Positions 1 through 11,976 of a stretch of 64,000 bases of DNA are shown here, piece after piece. The notes under the pieces are model-generated. The model saw only the letters and a list, made by a program, of their open reading frames with translations. It did not search any database and had not been told where the DNA came from. A program made the position numbers and the translations under genes. The stretch spans positions 6,760,846-6,824,845 of the forward strand of contig NC_088779.1 of NCBI RefSeq assembly GCF_954871325.1, given 5' to 3'. The stretch is from Gordionus sp. m RMFG-2023 (taxonomy: Eukaryota > Nematomorpha > Gordioida > Chordodea > Parachordodidae). Position 1 is the first letter of the stretch; each line of letters begins with the position of its first letter.

Positions 1-569
1 TGAATTTTTTGAATTTTATTTAGTGATAATAAAATAATTAAAGGAAGTACTGAAAAAGAAAATTTTATTTCAGTAATTTTAGGAAAATTTGTCTAACTTT
101 TTTTTGGAAGTAAATATTAATCTAAGATTTTGTATTTATTATCTCCAATATTTTTTAAATATATACTCAAAATTTTAGATCTCAATTTTTAATATGTTTT
201 GAGATATATCTAATCAAAATTTGGGGTAAAATAGACCCCACCTTTGTAGTTAAGGGAGTTTTTTCTACCTTTGTAGTGAAGGGTTAAAACAAATGTTAAA
301 AAAGACAATGTATAGGCTAGTTAAATAATAAATAAAACTTACATAAAATATGTCTTATCTTGTAATTTACGAGAAACACAATTTAGTAATAAAATAGTTT
401 GGTATCCGGTTGTTAGGTTTATAAAATAATAATTAATAATGACATGACATGTTAATATGATTGACATTTTAATCCTATCCTAAAATGTGATAAATATTAA
501 ATAATATGATTTTATAATTAATATTATAAATTATACTAACTATTTAAGATATTAATATTATTATATATA

Positions 570-732
570 TTTTCGGGTCGGGTCAGGTCGGGTTTTCGGG
601 TCGGACAGCTTTTACAACCCGACCCGAGCCCGAACCCGAGAAATTTTTTTTTGATGTCCGAACCCGATCCGAGCCCGAGGCTCGGGCCGGGCCGGGTCGG
701 GTCGGGCTACGGACAGCCCGTGCAGTTCTCTA
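570..732. mobile_element. GC-rich hAT-type terminal fragment
   Basis: A block of repeated CGGGTC/GACCCG words stands out from the AT-rich surroundings and ends at GCAGTTCTCTA, which resembles a hAT terminal sequence read from outside. No matching opposite end or target duplication is visible, so this looks like a solo end or deletion remnant. Similar GC-rich ends occur near 17.8, 46.0, 53.2 and 61.1 kb. Confidence 0.4.
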
Positions 733-861
733 AGGTATTATATATGTCATTGGTTTAATCAGTAATGCTAAAATATATTCGTGTAATATATAAATAAGCC
801 ATTAAGATTTTTATTTTTAAGAACACTGAGTTGTTTTAGCGAAATCTCCAGTACATTTTAC

Positions 862-1960
862 TAGTGCTGTAAACATTTCTAAAAAATCGAACGCGTTCAC
901 CTTAAGTTCATGTTCAAAAATAAAGGAACGTCTTCACGTTCATAAAACCGTTCAAAATTTTATGATAAATTTTTTTTAATTTAATTTAATATAAATAAAC
1001 TTATATTTTTTAATACAATATATTTTAGCCATGTTAAAAAATAATATAGTTTTATTTTGATAATATATTTATAAATATAATATAATATAGCGAATAAAAA
1101 GATACTTTTATTTATAAAAAAATTTTCTTAATAAATTTTAATAACAATTGTTTTCAAAATATTTATCTGATAGACAGGAACACTTGGCAGTTAATACGGT
1201 ATTAGCTACACTAAAAACGCGCTCTACAGGGGCAGATGAGGGGATTGCGGTATTATACTTAATAAACAGCTCTTTTAACGTGGAGAATTAATTAAAAACA
1301 TATTGTTTTGTTATTTGCAAAATATTGAGATAAGATATCCTCCTCCAATCCATTTTCTACTCTTGACAAAAAATAATAATATCTCGAAATTAACAGTTCT
1401 CTAGGGTTTTCATAGCATTTTTTTCAATGACGCTATAAGTTTTTTTAATAGGTTCGTTCTGTGGAAGTTTTATCCATCGCCATTGAAGTTTGAATGCTGG
1501 ATGTATAATTGCAGAAAGAACATATTGATCCTTATATATATGTTCAAATCTTTAAACAAATAAAATATATGTAATTAATTGAGAGTGATAGGTTTAATAC
1601 CTTTTATTAATCCCATTTAATGCGGCGTCTATCAATGGTTGACCATATTTGAGGCCACTAATTTTTTTAATTTTAAAATAACTATCGTTATTGTTGAGAG
1701 TCAAATATTCCAAATGCATTCTTTCTTCAAATTTAGTGATTTAACTTAGTTTTATCATATAAAATCATATAATTAATATTAAAATCAAATGTCGTTTTAA
1801 ATTGGAACCTGAAGATTTTGACAATATAATACTTTTTGGCCACATTTTACACTTAGTAAGCATTGGATTAGTTCCTTCAATATAGGATGTTAATGTAAAA
1901 CGTTTATCATATTTGGCCATAGTAATGATAATTCATCTGATTTTGGATTTTCAGAATCAG
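862..1960 (-). pseudogene. hAT transposase remnant, C-terminal half, with a probable intron
   Basis: Minus-strand translation gives a typical hAT C-terminal half. Reading down from about 1,760 it encodes a stretch containing KFEERMHLEYLTLNNND and GLKYGQPLIDAALNGINK, then a GT...AG break (about 1,605 to 1,556), then FEHIYKDQYVLSAIIHPAFK and finally IPSSAPVERVFSVANTVLTA (about 1,250-1,165). The last is the hAT dimerisation signature (SA..ERvFS). The frame is interrupted between about 1,440 and 1,290. The 3' end of the element is probably at 862, where the sequence reads TAGTGCTGTAAAC, a hAT-like inverted terminus. The N-terminal BED finger and the first catalytic Asp region were not recognised and the other end was not found, so this is most likely a non-functional copy. 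Family assignment is secure; gene structure is inferred. Confidence 0.7.
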
Positions 1961-2279
1961 ATGATGAGGATTAATTAATAATATCCATAAATTAAAATAT
2001 AAACAGTAATATTCAAATTAATAAACTATGTATTAAAAAAATTTAAATGTGAAAAGGAAATAAAATTCGGTGTTTTGAGAATAAAATTTGAGGAAAAGCA
2101 ATTTTGAGACCTTGGTATTTTGGAATTGAATACTGGGAAAAAATGATTTTATAAAATTAGTTATAAAAGTAGTTGAAAAAAAAAATTATCCATTTTAAAA
2201 AACCATTAAGAAATTTGTATCATATTATATATTTATTTTTTTTAAAAAAAAATTTAATCGTCGTCTCCGAGAAACTTCA

Positions 2280-3300
2280 AAATTTAAACGAGAGTGGCAA
2301 AGAAATATAAACTTGTTGATAAGATATTTATAAATTGAACGTCCAATTATTTAGCGACACTTTATACTCTCTCGAAGTCACGAGATTTAGTATATTAGCA
2401 AGATCCTAAAAGATAATATTATTCAAAGAAGCTATTTTTATATTTCCATTAAAGAAATTTAATACACAGTTTAATAAATTCTTTAAAAATGATAGGTGTG
2501 TTTTTGGGAAAATGAAATGTCACCACTTCTAATGATATCTTATCATCAAATCCTTAACACCAATCAAGGCAAGGAAGGGATTATTGAAAATCAAAATAAT
2601 ATTTAATCAATCCAAAAATAATTTATTAGTGCAAATATTGATTCATTTGTTTCCGCTTCCTTCAAAATCATTCTACGTGCTACTATTGGTCAATATAATA
2701 ATATAAATAAAACGCATATTACTTATATGTTAATGTTGAAAAAATTTAATTTGTGATCGTTTTCGGAATATTTAGCTAAGTCTACCAAAGTATCATTAGA
2801 ATAAATTAAAAAGATATTATTATATGCATATTCATTAATGGAATTGCAAAGCATATGGTAAAATAATATAATATTAAGTAGGAACTTGATTTGTAAATTA
2901 TTTTGAATCACAACAACAAGATTCAATTTTCTACGACAGGCACATCCAATTTTTTTAGAGTCTTGCGGTGTCTTATCGAAATCTCCGGAATCTTTCACAA
3001 TATCATCTAAAAGTAATTCATATTTTTAAAAATTCTCATTATATATAATTGTAGCAAGTAGATAAAAAATATAAAAAAGACATAATTACACAATTATGTT
3101 AAAAGAAAAGGAAACACTATTATGAAATACATTATTGACTAACGAAAATGGCGCAGTAAATAATGGCAGAAAATAAATTTTAAAGATAAATTTAGATTTT
3201 TAATAGATCACATAGGTCATCAAGTTTTAACTTCTTATCGAGTAATGTTAAATGCTCTAATTCGCCGAATTAATCATCTGGTCTTCCCTTCACATTTTTT
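2280..3300 (-). repeat. Decayed duplicated segment, copy 1
   Basis: This segment aligns by eye with 4,470-5,350 in direct orientation. Shared blocks include one around 2,345/4,545 (tccaattatt followed by a ctttatactctc-like run), one around 2,765/5,030 (atatttagcta) and one around 2,948/5,208 (tccaatttttttagagt). Read on the minus strand, several blocks look like exons between AG and GT sites (for example about 3,001-2,933), but this copy carries stops in the frame that is open in the other copy. I do not recognise the protein. The minus-strand frame at 2,723-2,998 is part of this duplication and probably not a gene by itself. Confidence 0.4.
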
Positions 3301-4005
3301 CTATAATATAGCATATAAACTTTTAATATTTTAATACATTTTTAAACTTAGGCCAATAAATGCTGCATGTGTCAATATCTTGAAATTTATCCCCTAATAT
3401 ATATATTTATGTTATCTAAATTACTTAACCAGCGAAATTAGATTTTATGAATTTTTCCTTTCTTTTTTTTAGCATTGTGTTTCTCTTGAACAATATGTTT
3501 TTATGAATATGTATTTTAGAACCATATAGTAAGATCTCTAAACTTTGTCAGTAATAAAATTTCATTGTTTGGGAAATATATAACACATTAAGATCTTACA
3601 AAAAAAATAAAAAAATTCCAAAAATGATTCATATTACATTTAATTAATATCATACAAATTGTTAGTTTATTATCGTATCTTTTTCCCCCCTTTTTGATAT
3701 TTTAAATTTTATTAGATTTAACAGTCAGAATAAGGCGATGGTAAAATAGAATTAAAAAAACTCATAAAATCGAATCTTCACAGTAAAATATTTTAGTTAA
3801 CCCTTAATATATAATTGGGATAAATTTCACGATATTGCCTCTTGCAGCATTTATTGGCCCAAATTTAAAAATATATCAAAATATTAATAATTTCTTATGT
3901 CATATTATGGAAAATTTGTAAACGAAGAACAAGATAATTTTTTCATCGAATTAGAACTTTTAACAATACTCCACGAGAAGGTGAAAGTTGATGATTGAAC
4001 TTTTA
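3220..4005. repeat. Long imperfect inverted repeat
   Basis: The arm at about 3,220-3,440 is complementary to about 3,770-4,005. Matching landmarks are GGCCAATAAATGCTGCA near 3,352 and its reverse complement near 3,845, plus an outer block in which a minus-strand GELEHLTLLDKKLKLDD frame on the left mirrors a plus-strand IELELLTILHEKVKVDD frame on the right. The matching peptides suggest that the outer arms came from coding sequence duplicated head to head. The centre (3,440-3,770) is AT-rich and featureless. Confidence 0.5.
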
Positions 4006-4469
4006 AAACCTAATTCGTACATCTACCATTCTTGTTTCAAAAAATTGAAACAAATATAAAGAAATTAAGTAGTTTTTGAAAATAAAATTTTTCCGAAAGG
4101 AATTCTAAAACTGCTATATTTCGAAAAACTTTGTTTTATTTTATTAATTTTGATTGTTGGAAAAAAAATAATTATGAATTATAAAATATGGTGTAGCTAT
4201 AGAGTTAATATAATTTGCAATACTTCGGCCGAGCTCAATTCTAATAGAATTTCGTTTTTCCTAAAAAATTTAGTTCAAATGTCAGAAATTTCAAATATTT
4301 TGTTATCAAATATAAGTAATGATTAAATTGTTCGTCACCGTAGAATTAACACTAGCTATGAATATCGTTGTAAATAATTTATCATTTATCTTGAAACCAT
4401 GAAGTAAGTTCCTACATTTGTAAATATTATCTCTAAAATTTAATAGTCGCAAATGCCTCTAGAAGTTAA

Positions 4470-5350
4470 GCCAGATAACTTTCACAAAGTTTTACGAGTC
4501 GAGTAAAGAATTTTAAGAATCGGTTATGGTATTTATGAGCTGAAAACCCATCCAATTATTCAAGGGCTCTTTATGCTCTCCTTGAAGTGAAATTTAATGC
4601 GAAGGTCTAATCAAGAAGAGCACGCGTTTAGGAAAATAATAATAGGAAATTAATATAAATTTGGGATTGTAAATTATTCATTCTCTTTTAAAAAAATCAA
4701 TTTTCAATTAAATTTTTAGTTTATATTCTTGCTTTTTTATTTTATTTTTATAATATTTTATTCCACATTTTTGTCAGTGAAAAACATTTCAAGAACAAAT
4801 GAGTTTTTCGGAACATGAAATGTCTCACCTAGGCAATAAAAGGATTTTTCAACAAAAATATCATCAACTCTACAATACAAAGGCAATTTCTTAGTGAAAA
4901 CTTTCGTTTTTCTCACCCTAATTTTTTTTTTTGCTGAATAGTATCTATAACATATAAACAGAATAAATGAAGCGCGTAGGATTTATTTTTTAATGTTTAA
5001 TATATTTTTTTTGAGATCGGATTCAAAATATTTAGCTAATTTATCAATATATATCATGTTCGTTTATTAAAGAGATATTCAGATGTATATTCAATGATGC
5101 AAGTGAAAAATCTAAGTCTAAAATAATACAATATGTATTAAGAAACTTAATATATGATATTTGTTGTTTAAAAATTACAGCATAATGTTTATACCTGTCT
5201 GGTATATCCAATTTTTTAGAGTCAATGCATATCGATATCCCTGGTATCTTCTAACGTCGTCTTAAAGCAATTCAGATTTTTGAAAAATTTCAGATTGTAA
5301 AAAATAATTTTATAATGAGAAATAAATTTATTTTCGAAGCTTTTATGACA
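4470..5350 (-). repeat. Decayed duplicated segment, copy 2
   Basis: This is the direct-orientation partner of 2,280-3,300. One minus-strand block (about 5,263-5,198) is open between AG and GT in phase 1 and would encode DVRRYQGYRYALTLKNWIYQ; the same block in the other copy has stops. Another block, about 4,610-4,550, is frameshifted here. This copy therefore keeps more of the original coding signal in one exon and less in others, as expected for two dead copies of an unrecognised gene. Confidence 0.4.
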
Positions 5351-6590
5351 AAATTTTTAACAATCATGTTCTATTAATAGATTGTATGATTACGAATTAT
5401 TACAAATTTAAATCACATATGAAAATAGAGAGTATTAAAGGCATATTATTTTCTAATTTTTTATTTATGATCAGGGTTGTAAGATTGAAATTGTTTTTTA
5501 CCTGAAACTTAGTTTAGATATATATATTTTTTATAATCTAAAATATTTTACTTAAATAGATTTAGTAAATTTAATAAATCCATAATGTGCTTAATATTTG
5601 ATTTTAATAATCTAAAGGCTAGATCTTGTTGAACATTTTGGTAAAGTTTGTCATGAGTTGTTTCGAACTTGCCATTTCGCTTTGGTTTTAAAATCAAGTC
5701 ACGATGGTTTAGATTACGAATTTTTATAATTCTTATATTGAGTCACCACATCATCAAAAAAGTAAAGTAATTTTTTTTTTGAATTTTGATTTTAGAAACC
5801 AATCATTTTTAGTTTCAAATAAATAAACGGCACATGCGTCATGTTTAAAATATGATGATAGCATCTTATACTTAATGTGCTTGGTAATTTTTTTAATCAC
5901 GATAATATACCATAAAAGGTATGGAGAATAGTCTGGTTAAAGAAATCCTTGAACGTCTTGCACTACCAAAACATAATTTCGCGACACATACGATTTCACT
6001 TGCATTTGAATTTTATTTTAATGAATTATGAAATAATGTTTTTGCAGGGAAATTATTTATAACGGTTCAGTTTGGTTACGATTCCTATATTAAAATTCAT
6101 AGTTGTTGAGGTTAGGGTACGGTTATTAAAAATCTTTATAAAGGTTCGGTTCAGATAATTGTAAAAGTTTATAGAATTGCGGTGAAAAATTTTTATTTTT
6201 ATTGAAGCAACATCATCGTATATGATTTTGAATAAGAATATTATTTATTAAAATTTTTCCATTATACATAAGTTAACTTATTGTTTATTTATAAAATATA
6301 TGAAAATAATTTATTTAGTTATAAAAAATATACAAGAACCATAACTCTGTGCAAAATTTTTTTAATCTGTTTCATCCATTTCAGCCTAGATTATAGAATT
6401 TAATGACCAATCAATAGAAATATTGTGCCTAGATTAAAATATTGATGGCAAAATAGATTTGGTTGCTATAGTTAGGGATTCATGTTCTCTAGAATGATGC
6501 CTTTCTAAATTAATATTTAGTATGCCTATTTTTTTGGATCTTATTTGAATTATGTTTTTTAGAAATATTTTCGGAACTTCGTAATGGATG
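5350..6590. other. AT-rich stretch without recognised genes
   Basis: No convincing exon, RNA gene or element boundary was found on either strand; only short low-complexity A/T runs and chance frames. Confidence 0.4.
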
Positions 6591-6899
6591 TGCTTGCTTC
6601 CGGGTCAGCTCCTGGTTTGAGACTTCACCTGCATTGACTCAAATGTACCATCTAACACTACAGCGTCGATGCCTTCGCCCTCACTGAATCCCGAAAAATC
6701 ATCAAGTACAGTTCTATAGACCCTTTTTCTTTTCTCACAACCATCGAAAGTTCAACGATATTTTTAAAAAATTAAGCAAACGGATTCGTGAAAAAACCGA
6801 TCAGCCTAAGGAATCCCTCTTCTTACCAAAGAGATTTGCTACTGCCATTATTCGATCTAACTCTCTAAGTTTTATCTCTTCCATCGAATAACCTTCCAT
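6591..6899 (-). CDS. Small unidentified minus-strand coding-looking segment
   Basis: Unlike its surroundings, this segment has balanced codon use on the minus strand. An ATG at 6,899 opens MEGYSMEEIKLRELDRIMAV and reaches a strong donor (GTAAGA) after TTTG. About 100 bases further on, a second open stretch reads YRTVLDDFSGFSEGEGIDAV and continues to a TGA near 6,613. The two pieces look like exons 1 and 2 of a small acidic protein, but the phase across the obvious donor does not join cleanly to the second frame with a good acceptor, so the link is uncertain. I recognise no domain. It could be a real short gene, a fragment of a decayed one, or chance. Confidence 0.35.
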
Positions 6900-7688
6900 G
6901 TCTAAGCCTTCTCTCTTTCCTTCTCCTTCCTAGCTTCCTTTTTTATCTCTTATTCTTTTCTGTATAAACTCTATTTTAATATTTTTCACCTTTATTAATT
7001 TTATCTTAGAAAAAATTAATTATCTGCAGTTACTATTCAAATAGAGTAACCTATCACCGAAAAAAATATATTTATTTTTAAAATATTAAATCAATAATTA
7101 AAGGTTTTCTTTTTGTTAATTTTCTTATTTTATCTCGTTTATTTTTTTTTAATTTAAAATTTATTATACATATTAATATTAATTTATCATATTAAAAAAA
7201 ATGTAAAAGTCCCCAAGAGATCTATCTGGTTATAAAATTTCTATTTTATACAAAATTTTTTGTTTATTTTTTTTAAAAAAAATGATATTCTGTGACTTAT
7301 TTCTTGCAGATATTGCATCCCTTCATCTATGACTAGTGTCTAGAAATGACCTTGAATAAGGCTTCCACCGATAGAAATTTAAAAATAAACTTGTATCATA
7401 TATCAAATATTGAAGATTAAAAAAGGCAAGAAATTTTAATTTTTATTCGACGCTACGTGAAAAATTGAGAAAGAGGATTAAATATAAACGAAAGATTAAA
7501 AAATTGAATATTTCAAATAAATTTCCTGAAACAAAATCCTTATTCATTACATATATCAATCGTATCTTCATCCTCAGTCAAACGGGTTCCTAGCAATTCG
7601 CTTTAACTGGGTAGCTCCTTAATAAAAATATCGAATACAATGACCAACATTGTGTTATTTAACATTTATTTGGATTAAATATTAAATG

Positions 7689-7893
7689 TAATGTTGTTAA
7701 ACGGCTCGATTTAGGGCCGATTTTTAAAAACGACCATCTCAATATTTTATCCAATAAAATATCACGCAATCATTGGGGTTTTAGTCATAGGTAACACAAA
7801 GGTTAATTTTCAAAATTTCGAGGTTTAGGCAATATTTTTCTGGCTAAAATATTTTAAAAATAGAACCAAATCGAGCCCCCTTTATTAACACTA
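7689..7893. mobile_element. hAT MITE of the TAGTGTTGTTAA family (decayed copy)
   Basis: Begins TAATGTTGTTAAACGGCTCG and ends with the complementary ATTAACACTA. The subterminal block gccgatttttaaaaac and the inner atattttatcca/ggctaaaatatttt blocks match the better copies at 36,035 and 60,556. The flanking octamers ATTAAATG and ATTAATTC agree only in part. Confidence 0.6.
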
Positions 7894-9315
7894 ATTAATT
7901 CTATTTGTTTAAAATATAATATAGATTTGTATAAGCCCGTTTACGAATTTTGATTGCTTTCCTTTTTTTTTATTATTATTAAACTAACGTTGAACTTAAG
8001 CATATTTGAACTTTTGTTGACAAAAAAAACGCAAATGAATATGGGTCCACTAATATACCTATTATTCTAAGCTTCTAATTCTCGAATCATATTATTTTAA
8101 AAAATTTATTAAATTTCATTTTCTAAGAATGTTAAGCTACTTATTATAACTAGAAATGAGACTATTGTTCCGTTATAGTTATTCTTGTAAAATGAAAGAT
8201 ATTATTATACCTAGAATATTTTTGATCAAAATAACAAATATTTGCATTTTTACAAAATAAGTTAAAAAAAAAATAAAATAATATTATATTTTATTTTATT
8301 TTTATCTCAAATTCTTTATAAAATATAGTTTTTGTTGTTTATTCGAAATTTTTCTTAAAATTTTTAGCTAGTCTGGCTAGGCGCGCCTTCTTCGAAATTA
8401 TCTATGACACTTTTTGAAGGAGCATCTTAAAAGGGTATATAATAATGTGTTTTATAAACTATCCTTTGTAATATTTTATTTAATAATTGTAATTATTTCT
8501 TTTAATAATGCTTTTTTATTTTGAGATCATCTGGATGACTTTTAGCTATGTATATTCCTCAACTTACCCCATCGACAGTAAACATTTTATAACTTTTGTA
8601 TCATTAATATTTTTATTATTATTATTATTATACCTAAACCTGTGCGCCCCATCAAAAATGCCGCAGTTTATGAAAATCATATCAGCGTCGCAAGGCTGGC
8701 GCAAAATTTTTATTAAAAATAATTTCCATATTTTATACATTTTTTTTCTAAATTGGTCAACATCACTATTGTAAATTTTTTTATATAAATTAGGATTTTG
8801 ATGAATTCTTGATTTATAATTATTTTGACATCATTTTATCAATCTAAAATTCCATAAGTTATAATATTTTAATAGAGCCCTATTGATTAAGTGAATATGA
8901 GCAATACTTATACTTGGGGTTTACATAATCTGGTTTACAGTGGATAGTATTAATTATCTTTTGTTGAAAATCATATTTTGAGTTCGAGGCAGATCAAAGA
9001 TAATGCCTAAGTACAATAAATTTAACATCCATTATGTTAATAGAATTTAAATAAAAAAATTTTTATACATGATAATTATAAAATTCCAAAATAGATTTAG
9101 AATTTACAATGAGATTTCTCAATAAGATTTAAGAATATGCCGAGATATCTGTAGTGTAGTTTATATTTTAATTAAAAAAATATATATTGTAAAAATTTTA
9201 TAACGGTACGCCAACAGCCAATTAGATCTTTTGAAACTCGCGCCTCGATAGTTTTGTTTGCGTACAGGTCTAATTATACCTAATATAATGTATGCATAAT
9301 TTTTGAAAAAGGATC
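7894..9315. other. AT-rich stretch upstream of the Tc1 element
   Basis: No exon supported by homology. The plus frame at 8,508 starts with a hydrophobic peptide and meets a GTAAAC donor at about 8,577. It lies where gene A's missing signal-peptide exon might be, but nothing joins it to gene A. Confidence 0.25.
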
Positions 9316-10896
9316 TACCGGCCATAAATGATTGCCCATCCTGCATTTTCTTAATATTTTTCTTAAAATAAGACAACACACAATATGAGGTTTATCGAAT
9401 TTATTTATAAATTTACATATTATTGCATAAAATTACAAAAAATAAAAGACATAGCAATTAATTAAGATCAAATTTTGGTCTCATCAATATTATTCTTAAT
9501 AATTGCTGCAAAAATTTTTGGTAATCTTTCGATGAGATTTTTTAAATATTCGGAAGTGATATTGTTCCATTCTCTCTGCAATACTTCCCAAAGGTGCGAA
9601 TGAGAGGTTAGTGGGCTTTTTCGCCCATAAAAGTTCGATTAGATTGAGATCGGGAGACTGGGATGGCCAAGTCATCAACTCGAGAATACAGTGTTGTTGT
9701 AGATTTTGTAAATAATCTTTGCATATCCAGGATGTATGCTTTATGTCTACTTGTTGAAATAAAGAGTTATTCCCGATCAAACACTTTCCTGATGAAATCA
9801 CATGGTCCTCAAGGATTTGCCGGTATCCCTCCTTGTTAAGGATTCCTTTAATTTTGACAATGTCGGCAGATTCCCTGGCACCAAAGCATCCCCACACCAT
9901 AACGGACCCTCCCCGAATTTGGCTGTAGGCATTATGCAGTGATCGCTCATTCGCTCTCCCGCTGAGCGGCGGATATATTGCCTCTTTTAGAACAGAAGAT
10001 TTCGAATTTTGACTCATCACTCCATAAGACGTGGTACCAGCTGGCAGATGTCCAAAATTAATGTTTTCGTGCCCAGTCTAATCGCTTGAGTTTAATTTTT
10101 TGTTCAAGAGTGGCTTTTTGACCGCTACCCTACCATAAAGTTCAAAGCTCCTAAGGCGCCTTTTCATAGTTGTGACACTTATCGGGTTTTCCCGAGTTAG
10201 ATTAATCTCCGTAGCTATCTCTGAGGCGACAAGTCGTCGATTGCGTTTACTGATCCTTGCTATATACCTATCATCGCTTAAAGTCGTTTTGCTGGGTCTT
10301 TCAGGCCTCTTTGTATTCGATATTGTATTATTGTTGCGTCATCTTTTAAGTATATAATCGACTGTTCGTCTAGCTAGGGTTAATTCTCTGGCAATTTTAC
10401 CATTACTTTTAATACTCAGGTGTAAATTAATTATTTTGCATTTAGTTGGAATAGAAATTTCTTTTCTTTTAATCATTTTAGTCGAATGTTCGTTAAAATA
10501 TTTATAAAGACTGAAAGTTTCTTTAAACAATGATTTAAAACAAAAAAAAATCTAGGAATTGAATTTTTTTTAAAATAATTAAAAATAGGTATTAATAAGC
10601 AGATTAGAATGTGATTAATGACTTTCTTCCAAAAAACAATGGGCAATTTAAAATTGTTGCTGAAAAAAACTAATGAACCATATTTTATCAAATTGATCAT
10701 TTTTGACATGTTATTTTCAAAGGCTAAAATTTCATAGAAACATTTATAGAAATTTCGAGTTTTTTATTTCTAAACATGTCTAGACATCTTAAATTAATTA
10801 ATCAATTCGCTTTTACCCAAATAAGTTAAAAGGTTTTAAGTTATTAATTTTTTTATGTAAAAATGCAGGGTGGGCAGTCATTTATGGCCGGTAGTG
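9316..10896 (-). mobile_element. Tc1-like DNA transposon, inactivated
   Basis: The ends are near-perfect inverted repeats of about 36 bp: CTACCGGCCATAAATGATTG near 9,315 and its complement ending at about 10,896, where CATTTATGGCCGG is followed by TAGTG and TA. Between them the minus strand encodes broken Tc1/mariner transposase (next entry). The right tip reads inward as CACTACCGG next to TA, as in many Tc1 families; the left tip has drifted. It lies upstream of the first recognisable exon of gene A, where that gene's prodomain exons would be expected. Confidence 0.85.
9496..10530 (-). pseudogene. Tc1-family transposase pseudogene
   Basis: The N-terminal piece (10,530-10,339) is a helix-turn-helix region with IARELTLARRTVDYILKR. 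The C-terminal piece (10,020-9,496) has GGSVMVWGCFG, FQQVDIKHTS and WPSQSPDLNLIELLW, the core of a DDE transposase that inserts at TA. The final Glu of the triad (LNLIE) is present, but the block usually read as FQQDNDPKHTS is one residue shorter and has lost its first Asp, so the middle catalytic position looks compromised. The pieces are in different frames, and the sequence between them (10,340-10,020) carries frameshifts. This copy cannot make a full transposase. Confidence 0.85.
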
Positions 10897-11123
10897 TATA
10901 TATATAACATACAAATCAAATTATAGGAGCGATACCCCATAAGATAGACTCCTATATCATTTTAAAGCTCTCTCCTCCTTATTTACTGGTTATTGGAATT
11001 TGGGTGCTTACATTTATAACGCATTTCCCTACTTTTTATTTTTCCCTAGTCATTTTTACATTTTACGATTTTTATGTTTCTCTTTATATTTTAACCTTTT
11101 AAATTTCCTACTAAAATATATGT

Positions 11124-11350
11124 ATGTAAACGTCAAAGTGTTTTTATCGGCAATATGTTATTTTTTGAGCGTGTTTTTTTTTAAATTTAAAAATCTGATT
11201 TTACCGGAAATACATTTCCACCATGTTTCGAATACCTATCTTATGAATTATGGTAAAATCAAATTTTTTTAAATTTAAAAAAAGCGCTCAAAAAAGGATT
11301 TAAAGTTGAAAAAATGGCACTTTGCCGGAAGAACACATTGACGTTAACAT
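11124..11350. mobile_element. Short foldback (MITE-like) element
   Basis: The left arm ATGTAAACGTCAAAGTG and the right-end complement of CACATTGACGTTAACAT pair, followed inwards by paired ttatcggcaa/ttgccgg, ttttttgagcg/cgctcaaaaaa and aaatctgattttac/gtaaaatcaaattt blocks. The whole segment can fold into one imperfect hairpin of about 110 bp. No coding capacity; the plus frame at 11,000-11,272 overlaps it and is an artefact of the repeat. Confidence 0.6.
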
Positions 11351-11576
11351 ATAACATTTATTTACTGATGCCGATTTTTAAATTTGAAAGATGATTGAAA
11401 AACGAATATAAAACACATTTGCCCTAAACTTTTGAATTACTCTACATTTATTATTATAGATCTTTCATCTAAATTAGAAGGAAAAAAGTTACTAGGATTG
11501 CCTAGAATTTATAATGTGTGTGCTACTTTAAACTAGAATCTTTCGCCTCGTTTAGAAAATTCCTTTAGTTAATTTA

Positions 11577-11620
11577 TTTTTTTATCGACATTTTTTTTGG
11601 GGGGGGGGGGGGGGGTTAGA
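11577..11620. repeat. Homopolymer G tract in AT-rich DNA
   Basis: A run of about 17 G follows a T-rich stretch. Comparable G or C runs of 9-17 lie near 18,990, 20,390, 27,995, 28,075, 29,085, 35,840, 39,570, 46,695 and 60,543. Confidence 0.8.
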
Positions 11621-11976
11621 GTGGACTCTACCTAAAAAGAAATAAAATTTTGGGCCCTGCAGAAAAAAAGTTATGACTCTCTATTCAACACTTATAGGAG
11701 AAATACCGCATCAAGTCAGTTCCAAATTAAAAATAACTATCTGTAAATTAGTAAAAATTGATAGATCCTGAATCCCTACAGATTCTTTATTCCTTTGCGA
11801 CATATTCCATAAATATTTTAGAGGGAAATTAATGTTTATAGCATGAAAGTGCAGCATTGGTTTAAAATAAACTCTATTAAAAAATTTCGAGAAATGAATG
11901 ATCCCAAAGAAATATTTTTAAATTTTTAATAATGATTTTCAAATATTTTAAATAAAATTATAATTCAAAAATCTAG

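Noticed and set aside
10172-10357. Plus-strand frame within the Tc1 element
   Set aside because: It is the antisense shadow of the transposase region.
11000-11272. 90-codon plus-strand frame
   Set aside because: It overlaps one arm of a foldback element and has only low-complexity Phe/Tyr/Leu content.
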